A DNA stretch of 64,000 nt. It comes from Taklimakanibacter lacteus (lineage in GTDB: Bacteria; Pseudomonadota; Alphaproteobacteria; Rhizobiales; Aestuariivirgaceae). Shown in pieces: positions 25,847 to 35,065 of the stretch. The stretch covers positions 1-64,000 of the forward strand of contig QOZQ01000001.1 of assembly GCA_003576695.1 (NCBI GenBank), written 5' to 3'. Both the position numbers and the translations under genes were made by a program. Each line of letters opens with the position of its first letter. The stretch's first letter is position 1. Under the pieces are notes generated by a model. The model was not told the origin of the DNA, searched no databases, and saw only the letters and a program-made list of their open reading frames with translations.

Positions 25847-27447
25847 GAGAGCGCCGGCATCTTGGGACTTTCGACTATGTGGTCGTCGGCGCGGGCTCGG
25901 CCGGCTGCGTGCTGGCCAACCGGCTGAGCGCCAAGGCGTCCAACCGCGTGCTCCTCCTCGAGGCCGGCGGATCGGACAACTACCACTGGATCCATATCCC
26001 GATCGGCTATCTCTATTGCATGGGCAATCCGCGCACCGACTGGGGCTACAGCACCGTCGCCGAGGCCGGGCTCAATGGCCGCGCGCTGGCCTATCCGCGC
26101 GGCAAGGTCATGGGCGGCTGCTCGTCGATCAACGGCATGATCTATATGCGCGGGCAGGCGGCCGACTACGATCACTGGCAGCAGCTGGGCAATCCGGGCT
26201 GGGGCTGGGACGAGGTGCTGCCGCTGTTCCGCAAGTCGGAACGCCATCACAGCCTCGATGGGCCGTTCCACGGGCAGGATGGCGAGCTCCTGGTCGAGCG
26301 GCAGAGACTGTCCTGGCCGATCCTCGATGCGGTGCGCGAGGCCGCCGAGGAGCTGGGCGTGCCGCGGATCGACGACTTCAATGGCGGCGACAATTTCGGC
26401 TCGTCCTATTTCGAGGTGAACCAGAAAGCGGGCCTGCGCTTCAACTCGGTGCGCGCCTTTCTCAAGCCGGTGCGCCATCGCCGCAACCTCACCATCCTCA
26501 GCCATGCCGAGGCGAGGCGCATCATCCTCGACGGCAAGCGCGCCACGGGGCTCGAGCTCACGGTGAAGAATGAGCCGACGGAGCTTGCGGTCTCAGGCGA
26601 GCTCATCCTGGCGGCGGGCGCCATCGGCACGCCGCAGCTGCTGCAGTTGTCGGGCATAGGCCCCGCACCGCTCCTGAGGCAGCATGGCATCGAGGTCCGG
26701 CATGAGCTGCCGGGCGTGGGGGAAAACCTGCAGGATCATCTGCAGATCCGCACCGCGTTCAGGATCCAGGGCGCCGCCACGCTCAATGAGCGGCAGGCGA
26801 AACTCTCCGGCAAGGCGCTGATCGCGCTCGAATATGCGTTCAGGCGAACGGGGCCGATGGCGATGGCGCCGAGCCAGCTCGGCATCTTCATGCGCTCGGA
26901 CGAACGCTTCGCCACGCCCAATATCGAGTTCCATGTCCAGCCTCTGTCGCTCGAGCGCTTCGGCGAGCCGTTGCACAGCTTCCCGGCGATCACGGTGTCG
27001 GTGTGCAATCTCAGGCCCGAATCGCGCGGGCATGTGCGTATCGCCTCCGCCGATCCTTCGGCGCATCCTGTGATCGCGCCCAACTACCTCTCGACCGAAG
27101 GCGACCGCGAGGTGGCGGCGGCCTCGATCACCATCGCGCGGCGGCTGATGCAGACCGAGCGGCTCAGGCGCTACCGGCCGGAAGAGTTCAAGCCTGGTGC
27201 CGATATCACGACGCAAGAGGCGCTGGCGCGGGCGGCGGGCGATATCGCCACCACCATCTTCCATCCCGTCGGCACCGCCAGGATGGGCACCGACCGGCAG
27301 AGCGTGGTCGATCCCAGCCTCAAGGTGCATGGCATCGGCGCCTTGCGGATCGCCGATGCCTCGATCATGCCGACGATCGTCTCCGGCAACACCCATGCGC
27401 CGGTGGTGATGATCGCCGAGAAGGCGGCGCAGCTGATCGGTGGATGA
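25843..27447 (+). CDS. GMC-family FAD oxidoreductase (choline/alcohol dehydrogenase-like)
   Basis: 534 residues. The FAD motif DYVVVGAGSAGCVLANRLS near residue 11 is followed by GGCSSINGMIYMRGQ, the substrate-domain region, and the C-terminal HPVGTARMG and GNTHAPVVMIAEKAA with the active-site His/Asn pair. It oxidises a primary or secondary alcohol to an aldehyde or ketone, passing electrons to oxygen or the respiratory chain. It starts with GTG 25843, overlapping the kinase stop by 4 bp. Last gene of the operon; it may oxidise the same polyol before or instead of phosphorylation. Confidence 0.92.
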   Translation: MRERRHLGTFDYVVVGAGSAGCVLANRLSAKASNRVLLLEAGGSDNYHWIHIPIGYLYCMGNPRTDWGYSTVAEAGLNGRALAYPRGKVMGGCSSINGMIYMRGQAADYDHWQQLGNPGWGWDEVLPLFRKSERHHSLDGPFHGQDGELLVERQRLSWPILDAVREAAEELGVPRIDDFNGGDNFGSSYFEVNQKAGLRFNSVRAFLKPVRHRRNLTILSHAEARRIILDGKRATGLELTVKNEPTELAVSGELILAAGAIGTPQLLQLSGIGPAPLLRQHGIEVRHELPGVGENLQDHLQIRTAFRIQGAATLNERQAKLSGKALIALEYAFRRTGPMAMAPSQLGIFMRSDERFATPNIEFHVQPLSLERFGEPLHSFPAITVSVCNLRPESRGHVRIASADPSAHPVIAPNYLSTEGDREVAAASITIARRLMQTERLRRYRPEEFKPGADITTQEALARAAGDIATTIFHPVGTARMGTDRQSVVDPSLKVHGIGALRIADASIMPTIVSGNTHAPVVMIAEKAAQLIGG

Positions 27448-27604
27448 CGGCCGCAACAAGCGCGCTGCGCGGGTCACCGGCAGCGCGCTCCGCATCCTGC
27501 CGTTGTCTCCGGCCCGACCTGCGCGGGCAGACTGCATTCAATTCTCACCATCTCTCGGCTGTATCGGCGATCACCCTGATGCTGTAATTTTACAACAGTT
27601 GGGA

Positions 27605-27632
27605 TTGTGCGCCGCCGCAGGTGTGATATGAT
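27605..27632 (+). promoter_or_regulatory. Predicted sigma70 promoter of the autotransporter gene
   Basis: TTGTGC at 27605-27610 and TATGAT at 27627-27632 are separated by 16 bp and lie about 45 bp before the GTG start. The -10 box is close to consensus. Matched by eye only. Confidence 0.45.
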
Positions 27633-27674
27633 TTCTGCCGATTCATTCTTCGGTTCACGGCAAGGGGGCGGCAC

Positions 27675-30600
27675 GTGGTACGGATTGATCGGCGTTGGGG
27701 CTATTTCAGTTCGACGGCTCTGTTTGCGCTTGCCATTGCGTCAGGTTTCGGCCTGACAACGGAAAGCGCCGAGGCGGCCTGCACCACCAATCTCGCCGTC
27801 TTTCCGGCGCAGCCACTGCCCAGCGGCCAATCTTACGTCACGTTATCAAGCACCGGCGTGGTCGTTCCCGACGGCACGGTGATCCACAGCAATCACACCG
27901 ACGCGTCGACGGGCGGCGATGGCATCCATATCGTTCCCGCACCTGGTGGAGCCGGACCCTATGCGGCGAACAACGGCAATGGCTGCATCGAAACGGTGGG
28001 CACGGTCAGTATCACAGTCGATGGCCTCAATGACGACCGCGACGGCATAAGGGTCATCGCGGCCGAACCCGGTGCCGACCCTGCTCTGGCGGGTTCGGCG
28101 GAAGTCTATGCCTCTGCCGGCACGACCATCGTCACCAACAACCTCATGGGCGACGGCATCATCGCGCGCTCGAGCATCGGCGGCGATTTCCTGGCCAATG
28201 GCAGTGGCAACGGCAACACGATCGTCCACTCCCAGGCGACCATCACCACTCATGGCATCGCATCCGCCGGCATCACCACCCGCAATGCCGGCTTGCTGAG
28301 CGAGATCATCAGTGGCGGCAATATCACCACCGATGCGACCGGTGAGCTCGCGCTCGGCTTCGGCGTGCCTGTGGGGACCTATAGCGTCGGCATATCGCTG
28401 ACCAATCTGAGCGGGGACGTCAATGCCGTGGCCCGCCTCACCGTCAACAACAACTCTACTGTGCAGACGCAGGGCACGCTGTCGCCGGCCGCCTCGGTCA
28501 GCGCTTTCGGCGCCGCCCGCATCGAAGTGGATTCGAGCCTCGCCAGCCTGATCACCACCGGCGATGATTCGCCCGGCCTTGTCGCCAACAGCACGCTCGG
28601 CAATGTCACGGCGACGGCCGGCAGGGTGAGCGCCACGGGCCAGTTCAGCTCCGGCGTCGTCGCGATCGCCTCCGGCGCCAATGCCGGGTCCGTCGATCTT
28701 GTGATCGCTCAAGGCGCAATCATCACCGGCGGCTGGCAGGTTGCCGCGACCGGCGTGAGCGCCAAGACCGGTGTCGCCGCAGCCGGCGTCATCATTGGTG
28801 GTGGCGTGCTTGCGCCGTCGAGCCTGACGAACAATGGCGCAATCGGCGCCCTGTCGGACCGTGCCATTGCCGCGGCAGAGCGGTTCACCCGCGTCCCCAA
28901 TCCGGTCCAGCCCTTTCCGGGCACGACTTATTCCGAAGCGGGCGGCGGCCTGTCCATAGAGAACAACAATCTCGTGACCGGCTTTGTCGAGCTCGGAACG
29001 GGCGAGGTCGCCTTCACGAATACCGCCACCTTCGATACACGTCATTTCGCCGATACGGACGGCGATGGTGTGCGCGACACCGAACGCGTCGCGATATCCG
29101 ACTTCGGCGGCAATGCCGCCACCAGCTTCGGCAATGACGGGATCTTGCGGCTCCTCACCGTCACCGATCCCGGCAGCATCGATTCGACCGATCAATATAC
29201 GCCGACGGGCGTGAGCGCCGGCGCCTATGACATCGGGCTTTCCGGGGTCGAGCAGGCGCAGCTCCTCAACCTGCCGCTGTTCATCAATTCGGGCGTCATC
29301 ACCTTGCAGGATGGCGAGACCGGCGGCACGGGGCCGGTCGCCGGCGACGTGCTGGTCATTTCCGGCGGAGACGATGCGGGCAGCGATGGCGGCGGCGTGT
29401 TCCGGACAGGCGGCGCTCTCCGGCTCGACACGGTGCTCAATGAAGGCGGGGCTGCCAATTCCATATCCGATGTGCTGGTCGTCGACAGCACCGAGCTCGG
29501 CGCCGGGCCGACGCTGCTGTCGATCGCCAATGCCGGCGGCGCCGGCGGTTCGACCGATCTCAACAACAACGGCGTCGCTGACGAAGGCGAGGGCATTCTC
29601 GTCGTCGAAGTCCTCAATAGCGGGGCCTCGGTCGATGATGCTTTCGCGCTTGCAGGACCAGTGCGGGCCGGCGCCTGGACCTATGATCTGTTCTGGGGCG
29701 CAACCGGGGGCGACTGGTATCTGGTCAATTTCTTCACCCCCACGCTCTGGCATCCCATGCTGCCGTCTCCCCTCGGCATGCCAAGGGCTCAGGCGTCGCA
29801 TTGCGATTCAGGCGGTGGCTTCCCGAACGATCGCAACGACACAGAAGCGTACCGTAATGGCTGCGGGTGCCCGAGCGATGCCGAAAGGCGCGGCGAACCC
29901 TGCCGCGACAATTTCATGTGGACGCGCGTCGAAGGCGGCCATGCCCGGCGCGCCGCCGATGATGGCGATGACGGCTACAAGCTCAATCACTGGCTGATCC
30001 AGGCCGGCTATGAGGGCATGGGCTTCGAAGATGGTGACAGCCGCCTGAGCTTCGGCCCGTTCGCCCATATCCAGAGCGGCGATCTCACCAGCATCGATGC
30101 GCTGCGCCATGCCGATGGCGCCAAGGTCGACTTCTTCGGCTATGGCGGCGGCCTTGCCGCCGACTGGGACGACGAAGACGGCTATTATGTCGATGCGATG
30201 CTGCAGGTGACCCTTTATGACCTCGACGTCGAGGACGCGGATGGTGCGGACGAGGGGGCTGAAGGCGACACCGATGGCTGGTCCTATGGTGCGTCCATCG
30301 AGGCCGGCAAATCATTGCGGACATCGGAGCGGTTCCAGATCACCCCACATGCCGGCCTGATCTGGAATGTCGTCGATATCGACGACTATCGGGGCTCGGA
30401 CGGCGCCGATCGCGAGTTCGACCCGGTCGAAAGCACGCTGGGCTATGCCGGCCTGCGCGGCGACTATACGAGCCCGATCGCCGATTCCTATTTCGATGCC
30501 TGGCTGCTCTCGGGCACGGTGAAGATCGAGCATGAATTCGACGGCGACTCGACGGTCGCCTCCGTCGATCCGGTCTCGGGGGCCTCGGCCAGCGGCGAGC

Positions 30601-30764
30601 TCGACGGCGAGGATACGCGCCTCGGCTTTATCGGGCGCGTCTCCATCCTGCAATCCGATGCGGGGTCGGCGCATTCGCTCGGCCTCCTCGGCGGCTATAC
30701 GACTTCGCTCGAGCGCGACAGCGATGCCTATAAGGGCAGCCTGGAATTCAAGGTGTCCTGGTAG
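27675..30764 (+). CDS. Autotransporter-like outer-membrane protein
   Basis: 1029 residues. A signal peptide (about 1-34, ending SAEA) precedes a long Gly/Thr/Asn/Ala-rich passenger (about 35-720) of beta-helix-like repeats. The C-terminal 290 residues (from about NFMWTRVEGG) form an autotransporter beta-barrel ending in LEFKVSW. Two acidic loops, DTDGDGVRDTE (460-470) and DLNNNGVADEGEG (from 628), resemble calcium-binding DxDxDG loops. GTG 27675 is used, with AAGGGGGCGG just upstream; no better ATG begins the signal peptide. It probably carries a surface-exposed or adhesive passenger; no protease catalytic motif was seen. Single-gene unit. Confidence 0.85.
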   Translation: MVRIDRRWGYFSSTALFALAIASGFGLTTESAEAACTTNLAVFPAQPLPSGQSYVTLSSTGVVVPDGTVIHSNHTDASTGGDGIHIVPAPGGAGPYAANNGNGCIETVGTVSITVDGLNDDRDGIRVIAAEPGADPALAGSAEVYASAGTTIVTNNLMGDGIIARSSIGGDFLANGSGNGNTIVHSQATITTHGIASAGITTRNAGLLSEIISGGNITTDATGELALGFGVPVGTYSVGISLTNLSGDVNAVARLTVNNNSTVQTQGTLSPAASVSAFGAARIEVDSSLASLITTGDDSPGLVANSTLGNVTATAGRVSATGQFSSGVVAIASGANAGSVDLVIAQGAIITGGWQVAATGVSAKTGVAAAGVIIGGGVLAPSSLTNNGAIGALSDRAIAAAERFTRVPNPVQPFPGTTYSEAGGGLSIENNNLVTGFVELGTGEVAFTNTATFDTRHFADTDGDGVRDTERVAISDFGGNAATSFGNDGILRLLTVTDPGSIDSTDQYTPTGVSAGAYDIGLSGVEQAQLLNLPLFINSGVITLQDGETGGTGPVAGDVLVISGGDDAGSDGGGVFRTGGALRLDTVLNEGGAANSISDVLVVDSTELGAGPTLLSIANAGGAGGSTDLNNNGVADEGEGILVVEVLNSGASVDDAFALAGPVRAGAWTYDLFWGATGGDWYLVNFFTPTLWHPMLPSPLGMPRAQASHCDSGGGFPNDRNDTEAYRNGCGCPSDAERRGEPCRDNFMWTRVEGGHARRAADDGDDGYKLNHWLIQAGYEGMGFEDGDSRLSFGPFAHIQSGDLTSIDALRHADGAKVDFFGYGGGLAADWDDEDGYYVDAMLQVTLYDLDVEDADGADEGAEGDTDGWSYGASIEAGKSLRTSERFQITPHAGLIWNVVDIDDYRGSDGADREFDPVESTLGYAGLRGDYTSPIADSYFDAWLLSGTVKIEHEFDGDSTVASVDPVSGASASGELDGEDTRLGFIGRVSILQSDAGSAHSLGLLGGYTTSLERDSDAYKGSLEFKVSW

Positions 30765-30829
30765 ATCGCCGGCGGGAAGGGGGCTAGACTACAACCTTCC
30801 CGTTTTGCTTCCCACCACAGGACGATCTC

Positions 30830-31993
30830 ATGCCCCTTCTCAATGCCGCATCCCGCATGCAGCCCGAAATCGCCGCCTGGCGGCAGGCCCTGCATATGCG
30901 GCCTGAGCTTCTGTTCGACGTCCATGAAACGGCGAAATTCGTCGCCGGCAAGCTTAAGGAATTCGGCTGCGACGAGGTCGCGACCGGCATCGGCCGCACC
31001 GGCATTGTCGGCCTCATCCGCGGCCGGCATGGCGAAGGCCCGGTCATCGGCATGCGCGCCGACATGGATGCGCTGCCGATCGTCGAGGCGACCGGCCTCG
31101 CCTATGCGTCGCAGATTCCGGGCCGCATGCATGCCTGCGGCCATGACGGCCATACCGCGATGCTGCTCGGCGCCGCGCGCCACCTCGCCGAGACCCGCAA
31201 TTTCAAAGGTGCGGTCGCCGTCATCTTCCAGCCGGCCGAAGAGGGCGGAGGCGGCGGCCTCGAAATGGTGGCCGACGGGATGATGGAGCGTTTTGCCATC
31301 AGCCAGGTCTTCGGCCTCCATAACGAGCCCGGCCTGCCGGTCGGCCGGTTCGCGATCCGCACCGGCGCCTTCCTTGCCGCCTATGACGAGATCACCATCG
31401 CCATCAAGGGGCGCGGCGGCCATGCCGCCATGCCGCATCAGACGATCGATCCCATCTTCATCGGCGCCCAGATCATCTCGGCGCTGCAAGGCATCGTCGC
31501 GCGCAATACCGATCCCATCGAGTCGCTGGTGGTCTCGATCACCAAGTTCCATGCCGGCGACGCGATGAATGTGATCCCGCCCGCGGCCGAGCTTGGCGGC
31601 ACGGTGCGCACGCTGTCCAGGGAATTGCGCGAGAGTGCGGAGATCCGCATCCGCGAGACGGTGGAGAATGTCGCCCGCGCGCTGGGCGGCGAGGCGAGCC
31701 TCTCCTATGTCCGCAAATATCCGGTGACCGTGAATACCGAGAAGGAGACCGGCCTCGCCATCGCCGCGGCGCGCGAGGTCATGGGCGCCCATTGCATCGA
31801 GACCGATGCCAAGCCGATCATGGGAGCGGAGGATTTCGCCTTCATGCTGGAAAAACGGCCCGGCACGATGATCTTTCTCGGCAATGGCGACACGGCCTAT
31901 GTGCATAATCCCGAATATGACTTCAATGACGAAGCCATTCCGGTCGGTGTCAGCTATTGGGTGAGGCTCGCCGAGACGGTGCTCAAGCCCTGA
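30830..31993 (+). CDS. M20-family amidohydrolase (hippurate hydrolase/HipO-like)
   Basis: 387 residues, typical of M20D amidohydrolases that remove N-acyl groups from amino acids. The metal ligands sit in RADMDALPI, GRMHACGHDGHTAML (including the conserved Cys and His) and EEGGGGG, with a further ligand at the C-terminal IMGAEDFAFMLEKRPG. Its dimerisation domain starts near GRGGHAAMPHQ. ATG 30830 is the first plausible start after the autotransporter. The exact substrate (hippurate, indole-amino acid conjugates or N-acetyl amino acids) cannot be read from sequence. Confidence 0.92.
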   Translation: MPLLNAASRMQPEIAAWRQALHMRPELLFDVHETAKFVAGKLKEFGCDEVATGIGRTGIVGLIRGRHGEGPVIGMRADMDALPIVEATGLAYASQIPGRMHACGHDGHTAMLLGAARHLAETRNFKGAVAVIFQPAEEGGGGGLEMVADGMMERFAISQVFGLHNEPGLPVGRFAIRTGAFLAAYDEITIAIKGRGGHAAMPHQTIDPIFIGAQIISALQGIVARNTDPIESLVVSITKFHAGDAMNVIPPAAELGGTVRTLSRELRESAEIRIRETVENVARALGGEASLSYVRKYPVTVNTEKETGLAIAAAREVMGAHCIETDAKPIMGAEDFAFMLEKRPGTMIFLGNGDTAYVHNPEYDFNDEAIPVGVSYWVRLAETVLKP

Positions 31994-31998
31994 CCGGC

Positions 31999-32226
31999 CT
32001 ACTGGCCTGGGGAGCGATTGATAGTCTTGATCGGGCCGCGCCTGGCGCCCGACTTCTCGGCGATGCGGCGGTCCTGCTCCTCGAGCAATGATCTGACGTT
32101 GCTGTCGCCATCAAGTCCGCCGATCTCCGATGCCGGTATCTTGCGATGCGAGCTGCGCGTGCCGTCCTCGTAGACGATATCGAACAGCACAAAGCCGGTC
32201 TCGACGCGTTGCCGTTTCTTGCCCAT
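31999..32226 (-). CDS. Small hypothetical protein, 75 aa
   Basis: 75 residues, polar and charged, with a central VLFDIVYEDGTRSSHRKIPASEIGG and an acidic-basic helical tail. No family recognised. The ATG overlaps the stop of the 55-residue gene upstream as TAATG, which argues that both are real and translationally coupled. Its C-terminus lies 5 bp from the stop of the convergent amidohydrolase gene. Confidence 0.6.
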   Translation of the reverse strand: MGKKRQRVETGFVLFDIVYEDGTRSSHRKIPASEIGGLDGDSNVRSLLEEQDRRIAEKSGARRGPIKTINRSPGQ

Positions 32227-32393
32227 TATTTCTGCTCCGTGCCGGGGGTTTGATCGGAAGCCTTGTCCTCGCCATGGCCTGCCTTACGCTCGCGGCTCTT
32301 CTCTTCCCGGCGGGCCTGCTTCTCCTGCGCCTTCTGGTTCTTGGCGCGTTCCCGGTCCCTGCGATTCTGGTTGTAGTTGGGGGGATAGGCCAT
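32226..32393 (-). CDS. Small highly basic hypothetical protein, 55 aa
   Basis: A short frame beginning MAYPPNYNQNRRDRERAKNQ and continuing as a Lys/Arg/Glu/Gln-rich helix to ...TPGTEQK. It is shorter than common gene-calling limits. Support comes from its position: it starts 8 bp after the 72-to-63-residue gene upstream and ends with a one-base TAATG overlap with the next gene. Composition suggests a disordered or nucleic-acid-binding peptide. No family recognised. Confidence 0.55.
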   Translation of the reverse strand: MAYPPNYNQNRRDRERAKNQKAQEKQARREEKSRERKAGHGEDKASDQTPGTEQK

Positions 32394-32401
32394 CGGTGCC
32401 G

Positions 32402-32593
32402 TCACCCTTTCGCTTTACGCTTGGCGGGCGATGACTTCACCGGAGGATCCTGCATCAGCGCTTCCTGCGCCAGACGAAGCTCTCTCAGGCGGTTCGTCTT
32501 CAGGCGGCGCTGCTGCGCTTCCGCATCGATGATGCGCATCGCCGCCATGTGAGTGGCTTCGGCCCTCGATTCGCCTGCGCTTTGCTTCGCCAT
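32402..32593 (-). CDS. Small basic hypothetical protein, 63 aa
   Basis: 63 residues, MAKQSAGESRAEATHMAAMR at the N-terminus, then an Arg/Leu/Ala-rich helix and a lysine-rich tail (SSPAKRKAKG). ATG 32593 is preferred over an in-frame codon at 32620 because AAGGAG lies about 9 bp upstream of it. First of three tiny co-oriented genes; function unknown. The helical, basic composition is shared by the next gene. Confidence 0.55.
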   Translation of the reverse strand: MAKQSAGESRAEATHMAAMRIIDAEAQQRRLKTNRLRELRLAQEALMQDPPVKSSPAKRKAKG

Positions 32594-32893
32594 CTGCCTG
32601 CTCCTTGCGATGCGGATCATTTTTCCGGTATCCGTCGGCAGGACAGCCGGTACATCCGCGGTCTGCTCTGCCGACAGGGGCGACCATGCCCGTGCAGCTC
32701 AAACGCCAATTGCGTGATTGACTTATGCGAGCGCGCTGCCGCGCCCGCCTAGGCCTTGCCTCAGGGGTAATTTCGCCCGACAAGGCTAGCGGGCGGAAAC
32801 TCGACGAACCCCTATATGGTGCCGGAACGGAATTTTACAAGGCCGGAGCCTGTTGCCGTCGCGTTTCAGCGCTTCTGCATGGCTCGGACGGGT
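32594..32893. other. Intergenic region upstream of the small-gene trio
   Basis: 300 bp between the small genes and the membrane-protein gene, which is transcribed toward it. It should contain the promoter of the trio and the end of the membrane-protein transcript. No clear hairpin, repeat or RNA gene was seen. Confidence 0.5.
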
Positions 32894-34909
32894 TCAGAGC
32901 GTCGTGGCTTGCTGCGCCATGTAGCGCAGCAAGGCAGTGCGATCGGGCGCGTTCATGACGAACAGCGACCTGAACAGCAGGATCGTGCCCTGGCAGTTGC
33001 GGGCCGGATCGAGCTTGAACTGGATGGCCTGCTGGAAGTCGGCCTGGGTGAAGCCCTTCGTCTGCGCGGCCGCGACCACCTGGGCCAGCGGGCCCATCAC
33101 CTCGCTCTGCTCGATCGGCCTGCCGGCATAGCTGCCGGCCGACCGGATCAAGTCTGCCGTCGCCTGGAACTCACGCTCCTGCAGCGCGAGCGGAAGCAGA
33201 GCGGCATCGAAACCGCCGGTGTCGCCTTTCAGGAAGGCCTCGCAGCTCCTGGCGTCGACCCTGGCGAAGGCCTCCGCCTCGTCGGTCGCCATCTGGTAGA
33301 AGGCGAGCAAAGCGGGCTCCGCGGCCGAGGAGATGCTGTCATTCACGATCGGCGCGATGGCCGCGGAAACGCGCCGGCGCATCCGAGCCGGCGACTCGTT
33401 CTTGAGGATGCGGTCACGGACGATGGCCAGAAGCTCGGCATGGGCTTTCGGATGCTTGTCCCTGATCACCTGGTAGAGCGCGGTCCTGTCCACCGCAGCC
33501 TCGGCGTCCCGGATCTCCCGGACCGGGATGCCGCCTTTCGCCACCTCGGCGTCGGTCGCATAGGATGTGGCCAGGCGGGCCTCGAACAATTCGGCATGGC
33601 TCGGGCGGAATGCGGCTTCTTGCGTCGCCGCGAGGCCCTTGTCGACGAACTGGGCGGTGATGCCGCGGCTCTCCAGGAACGCCTTCGTCTTCGCCGCCGC
33701 GGCGGCGAGATCGGCCGGCGTGGCGTCGGCGATGGCGGGCCTGTGCAGAGCGAGGAACGCGCCGCGGGAGAGCCAGCGCGTCCTGCCGGCGGCGAAGACC
33801 GTCACGCAGGCGCCTGTGCAGGTGGCCGGAACGTAGGTGTTCAGCCCACGGCCGAGGACGATGGCCTTGAGCTTGTCGGCCTCGTTGAGGTCGCCGCCCG
33901 TGCTGTCGAGCGCCAGGGTCGCGAGGCGTGGATGGTCCATCAGGCTGCGCGCCACGGCTTCCGACAATCCGCTTTCCATCGGGCCGCTGAGCGCCAGCTC
34001 CGTATCGTCGCGGCGCAGCTGCAGCGCATAGAGCGTCTGGCGTGACCCCGACATCGCGTCGGCGAAGTCGCGGATCTGGGGAACTCCGAGGCGCGCGAAG
34101 ATGGAGAGCACCGCGAGGCAGCCAAGGACGATCGAAAGCTTGGCGGCGCTGCCCCAATGGCGCGCGGGGTGAGTGCGCGCATGGTGATCGGCGGAGCGGA
34201 ATATGCCGACGCTCAGCCATAGCATGGCGGCAAGCAGCGTCAGCCACAGGCCGGTCACTGCCGCGCCGATCAGGCGCGGATGATCGGTCAGCGTCAGCCG
34301 CATCAGCAGCAGATAGGGCAGGATGAACAAGGCCGCGATCGACAGGCCGCCGGCCCAATAGCTCCGGGGAAGCGAGAGCGCTCCCTGCCAGTGGCGGTGA
34401 AGATAATTTCCGCTTGCCTGCGGATCGGCCGCTGCGGCCTGCGGCGTGCCGTCCTTGCCGGTAAGATCGACGGAGCTGATCTGCGCCCATTCCGCGAAGC
34501 CGGCGCGCCAGACCCAGTCCGACGCCTTCAGCGATCCATCGGCAAGCGCCGCGGTGACAGCATCGGCGGGCACCGGGCCACTCTGCTTGCCGGCCGAATG
34601 CAGGAACCAATGCGCCTCCAGGCCTTCCGTGCCGCTGTCGCGCTTCAGCATCAGGACCGTGTCGATCAGGAAAACAAGGAGCGCCGGCAGCGCAAGATCG
34701 ACGAACGCCGTCCTCCATTGCGGGTCGATGCCCCGTGCCTGAGCAAAGGCCGAAATGACGGCGACAATGACATAGGTGAAGAGATGAGCCGCGAAGAGCC
34801 GCAACAGACTCTTCTCCCGCCAGGCCTGCAGAAACCAGACCGGCAATCGAGAAATCAACGCAATACCGAGAAGCGCCCCGGCAAAATGAACCACCGCCGT
34901 TGTTGTCAT
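32894..34909 (-). CDS. Membrane protein with GYF_2 domain and ClpP/crotonase-like domain
   Basis: 671 residues. Order: three N-terminal membrane helices (about 7-90); a GYF_2-type domain (100-145, WFLHSAGKQSGPVP then GSLKASDWVWRAGFAEWAQI); three to four more helices (186-280); a ClpP-like domain of the COG3904 kind (about 300-400) with DSTGGDLNEA (335-344) and CTGACVTVFAAG (364-375); then a long helical C-terminus. In ClpP-type relatives I recall a serine at the position held by G366 here, so catalytic activity is doubtful. ATG 34909 has an AGGTAGGA-like site; a start at 34963 is possible. No operon partner. Function unknown; membrane-linked scaffold or degenerate protease are possibilities. 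Confidence 0.75.
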   Translation of the reverse strand: MTTTAVVHFAGALLGIALISRLPVWFLQAWREKSLLRLFAAHLFTYVIVAVISAFAQARGIDPQWRTAFVDLALPALLVFLIDTVLMLKRDSGTEGLEAHWFLHSAGKQSGPVPADAVTAALADGSLKASDWVWRAGFAEWAQISSVDLTGKDGTPQAAAADPQASGNYLHRHWQGALSLPRSYWAGGLSIAALFILPYLLLMRLTLTDHPRLIGAAVTGLWLTLLAAMLWLSVGIFRSADHHARTHPARHWGSAAKLSIVLGCLAVLSIFARLGVPQIRDFADAMSGSRQTLYALQLRRDDTELALSGPMESGLSEAVARSLMDHPRLATLALDSTGGDLNEADKLKAIVLGRGLNTYVPATCTGACVTVFAAGRTRWLSRGAFLALHRPAIADATPADLAAAAAKTKAFLESRGITAQFVDKGLAATQEAAFRPSHAELFEARLATSYATDAEVAKGGIPVREIRDAEAAVDRTALYQVIRDKHPKAHAELLAIVRDRILKNESPARMRRRVSAAIAPIVNDSISSAAEPALLAFYQMATDEAEAFARVDARSCEAFLKGDTGGFDAALLPLALQEREFQATADLIRSAGSYAGRPIEQSEVMGPLAQVVAAAQTKGFTQADFQQAIQFKLDPARNCQGTILLFRSLFVMNAPDRTALLRYMAQQATTL

Positions 34910-35065
34910 GGTCCTACCTAAGCAACGCCTGATGAAGCTAAATCCAAGCGGTTTGCGAGGCAAGCGCGAAGCGCTGCAGAACCACGGGAGAGTTAATGGA
35001 ATAGATGCAATTTTAGCGACTTTTTCGCAGGAGCGCCGAGCGCGCGCTGAAGAAGCAATCCGGCT

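Noticed and set aside
16136-27447. Autoinducer-2 (lsr) operon
   Set aside because: The importer, SorC regulator, FGGY kinase and LsrF-like aldolase resemble lsr parts, but there is no lsrG, and GlpD-like, aldo/keto and GMC enzymes fit a polyol route better. Kept only as an alternative in the feature notes.
27846-29801. 651-codon frame antisense to the autotransporter
   Set aside because: No domain or ribosome site; the plus-strand protein has a signal peptide and barrel and explains the DNA.
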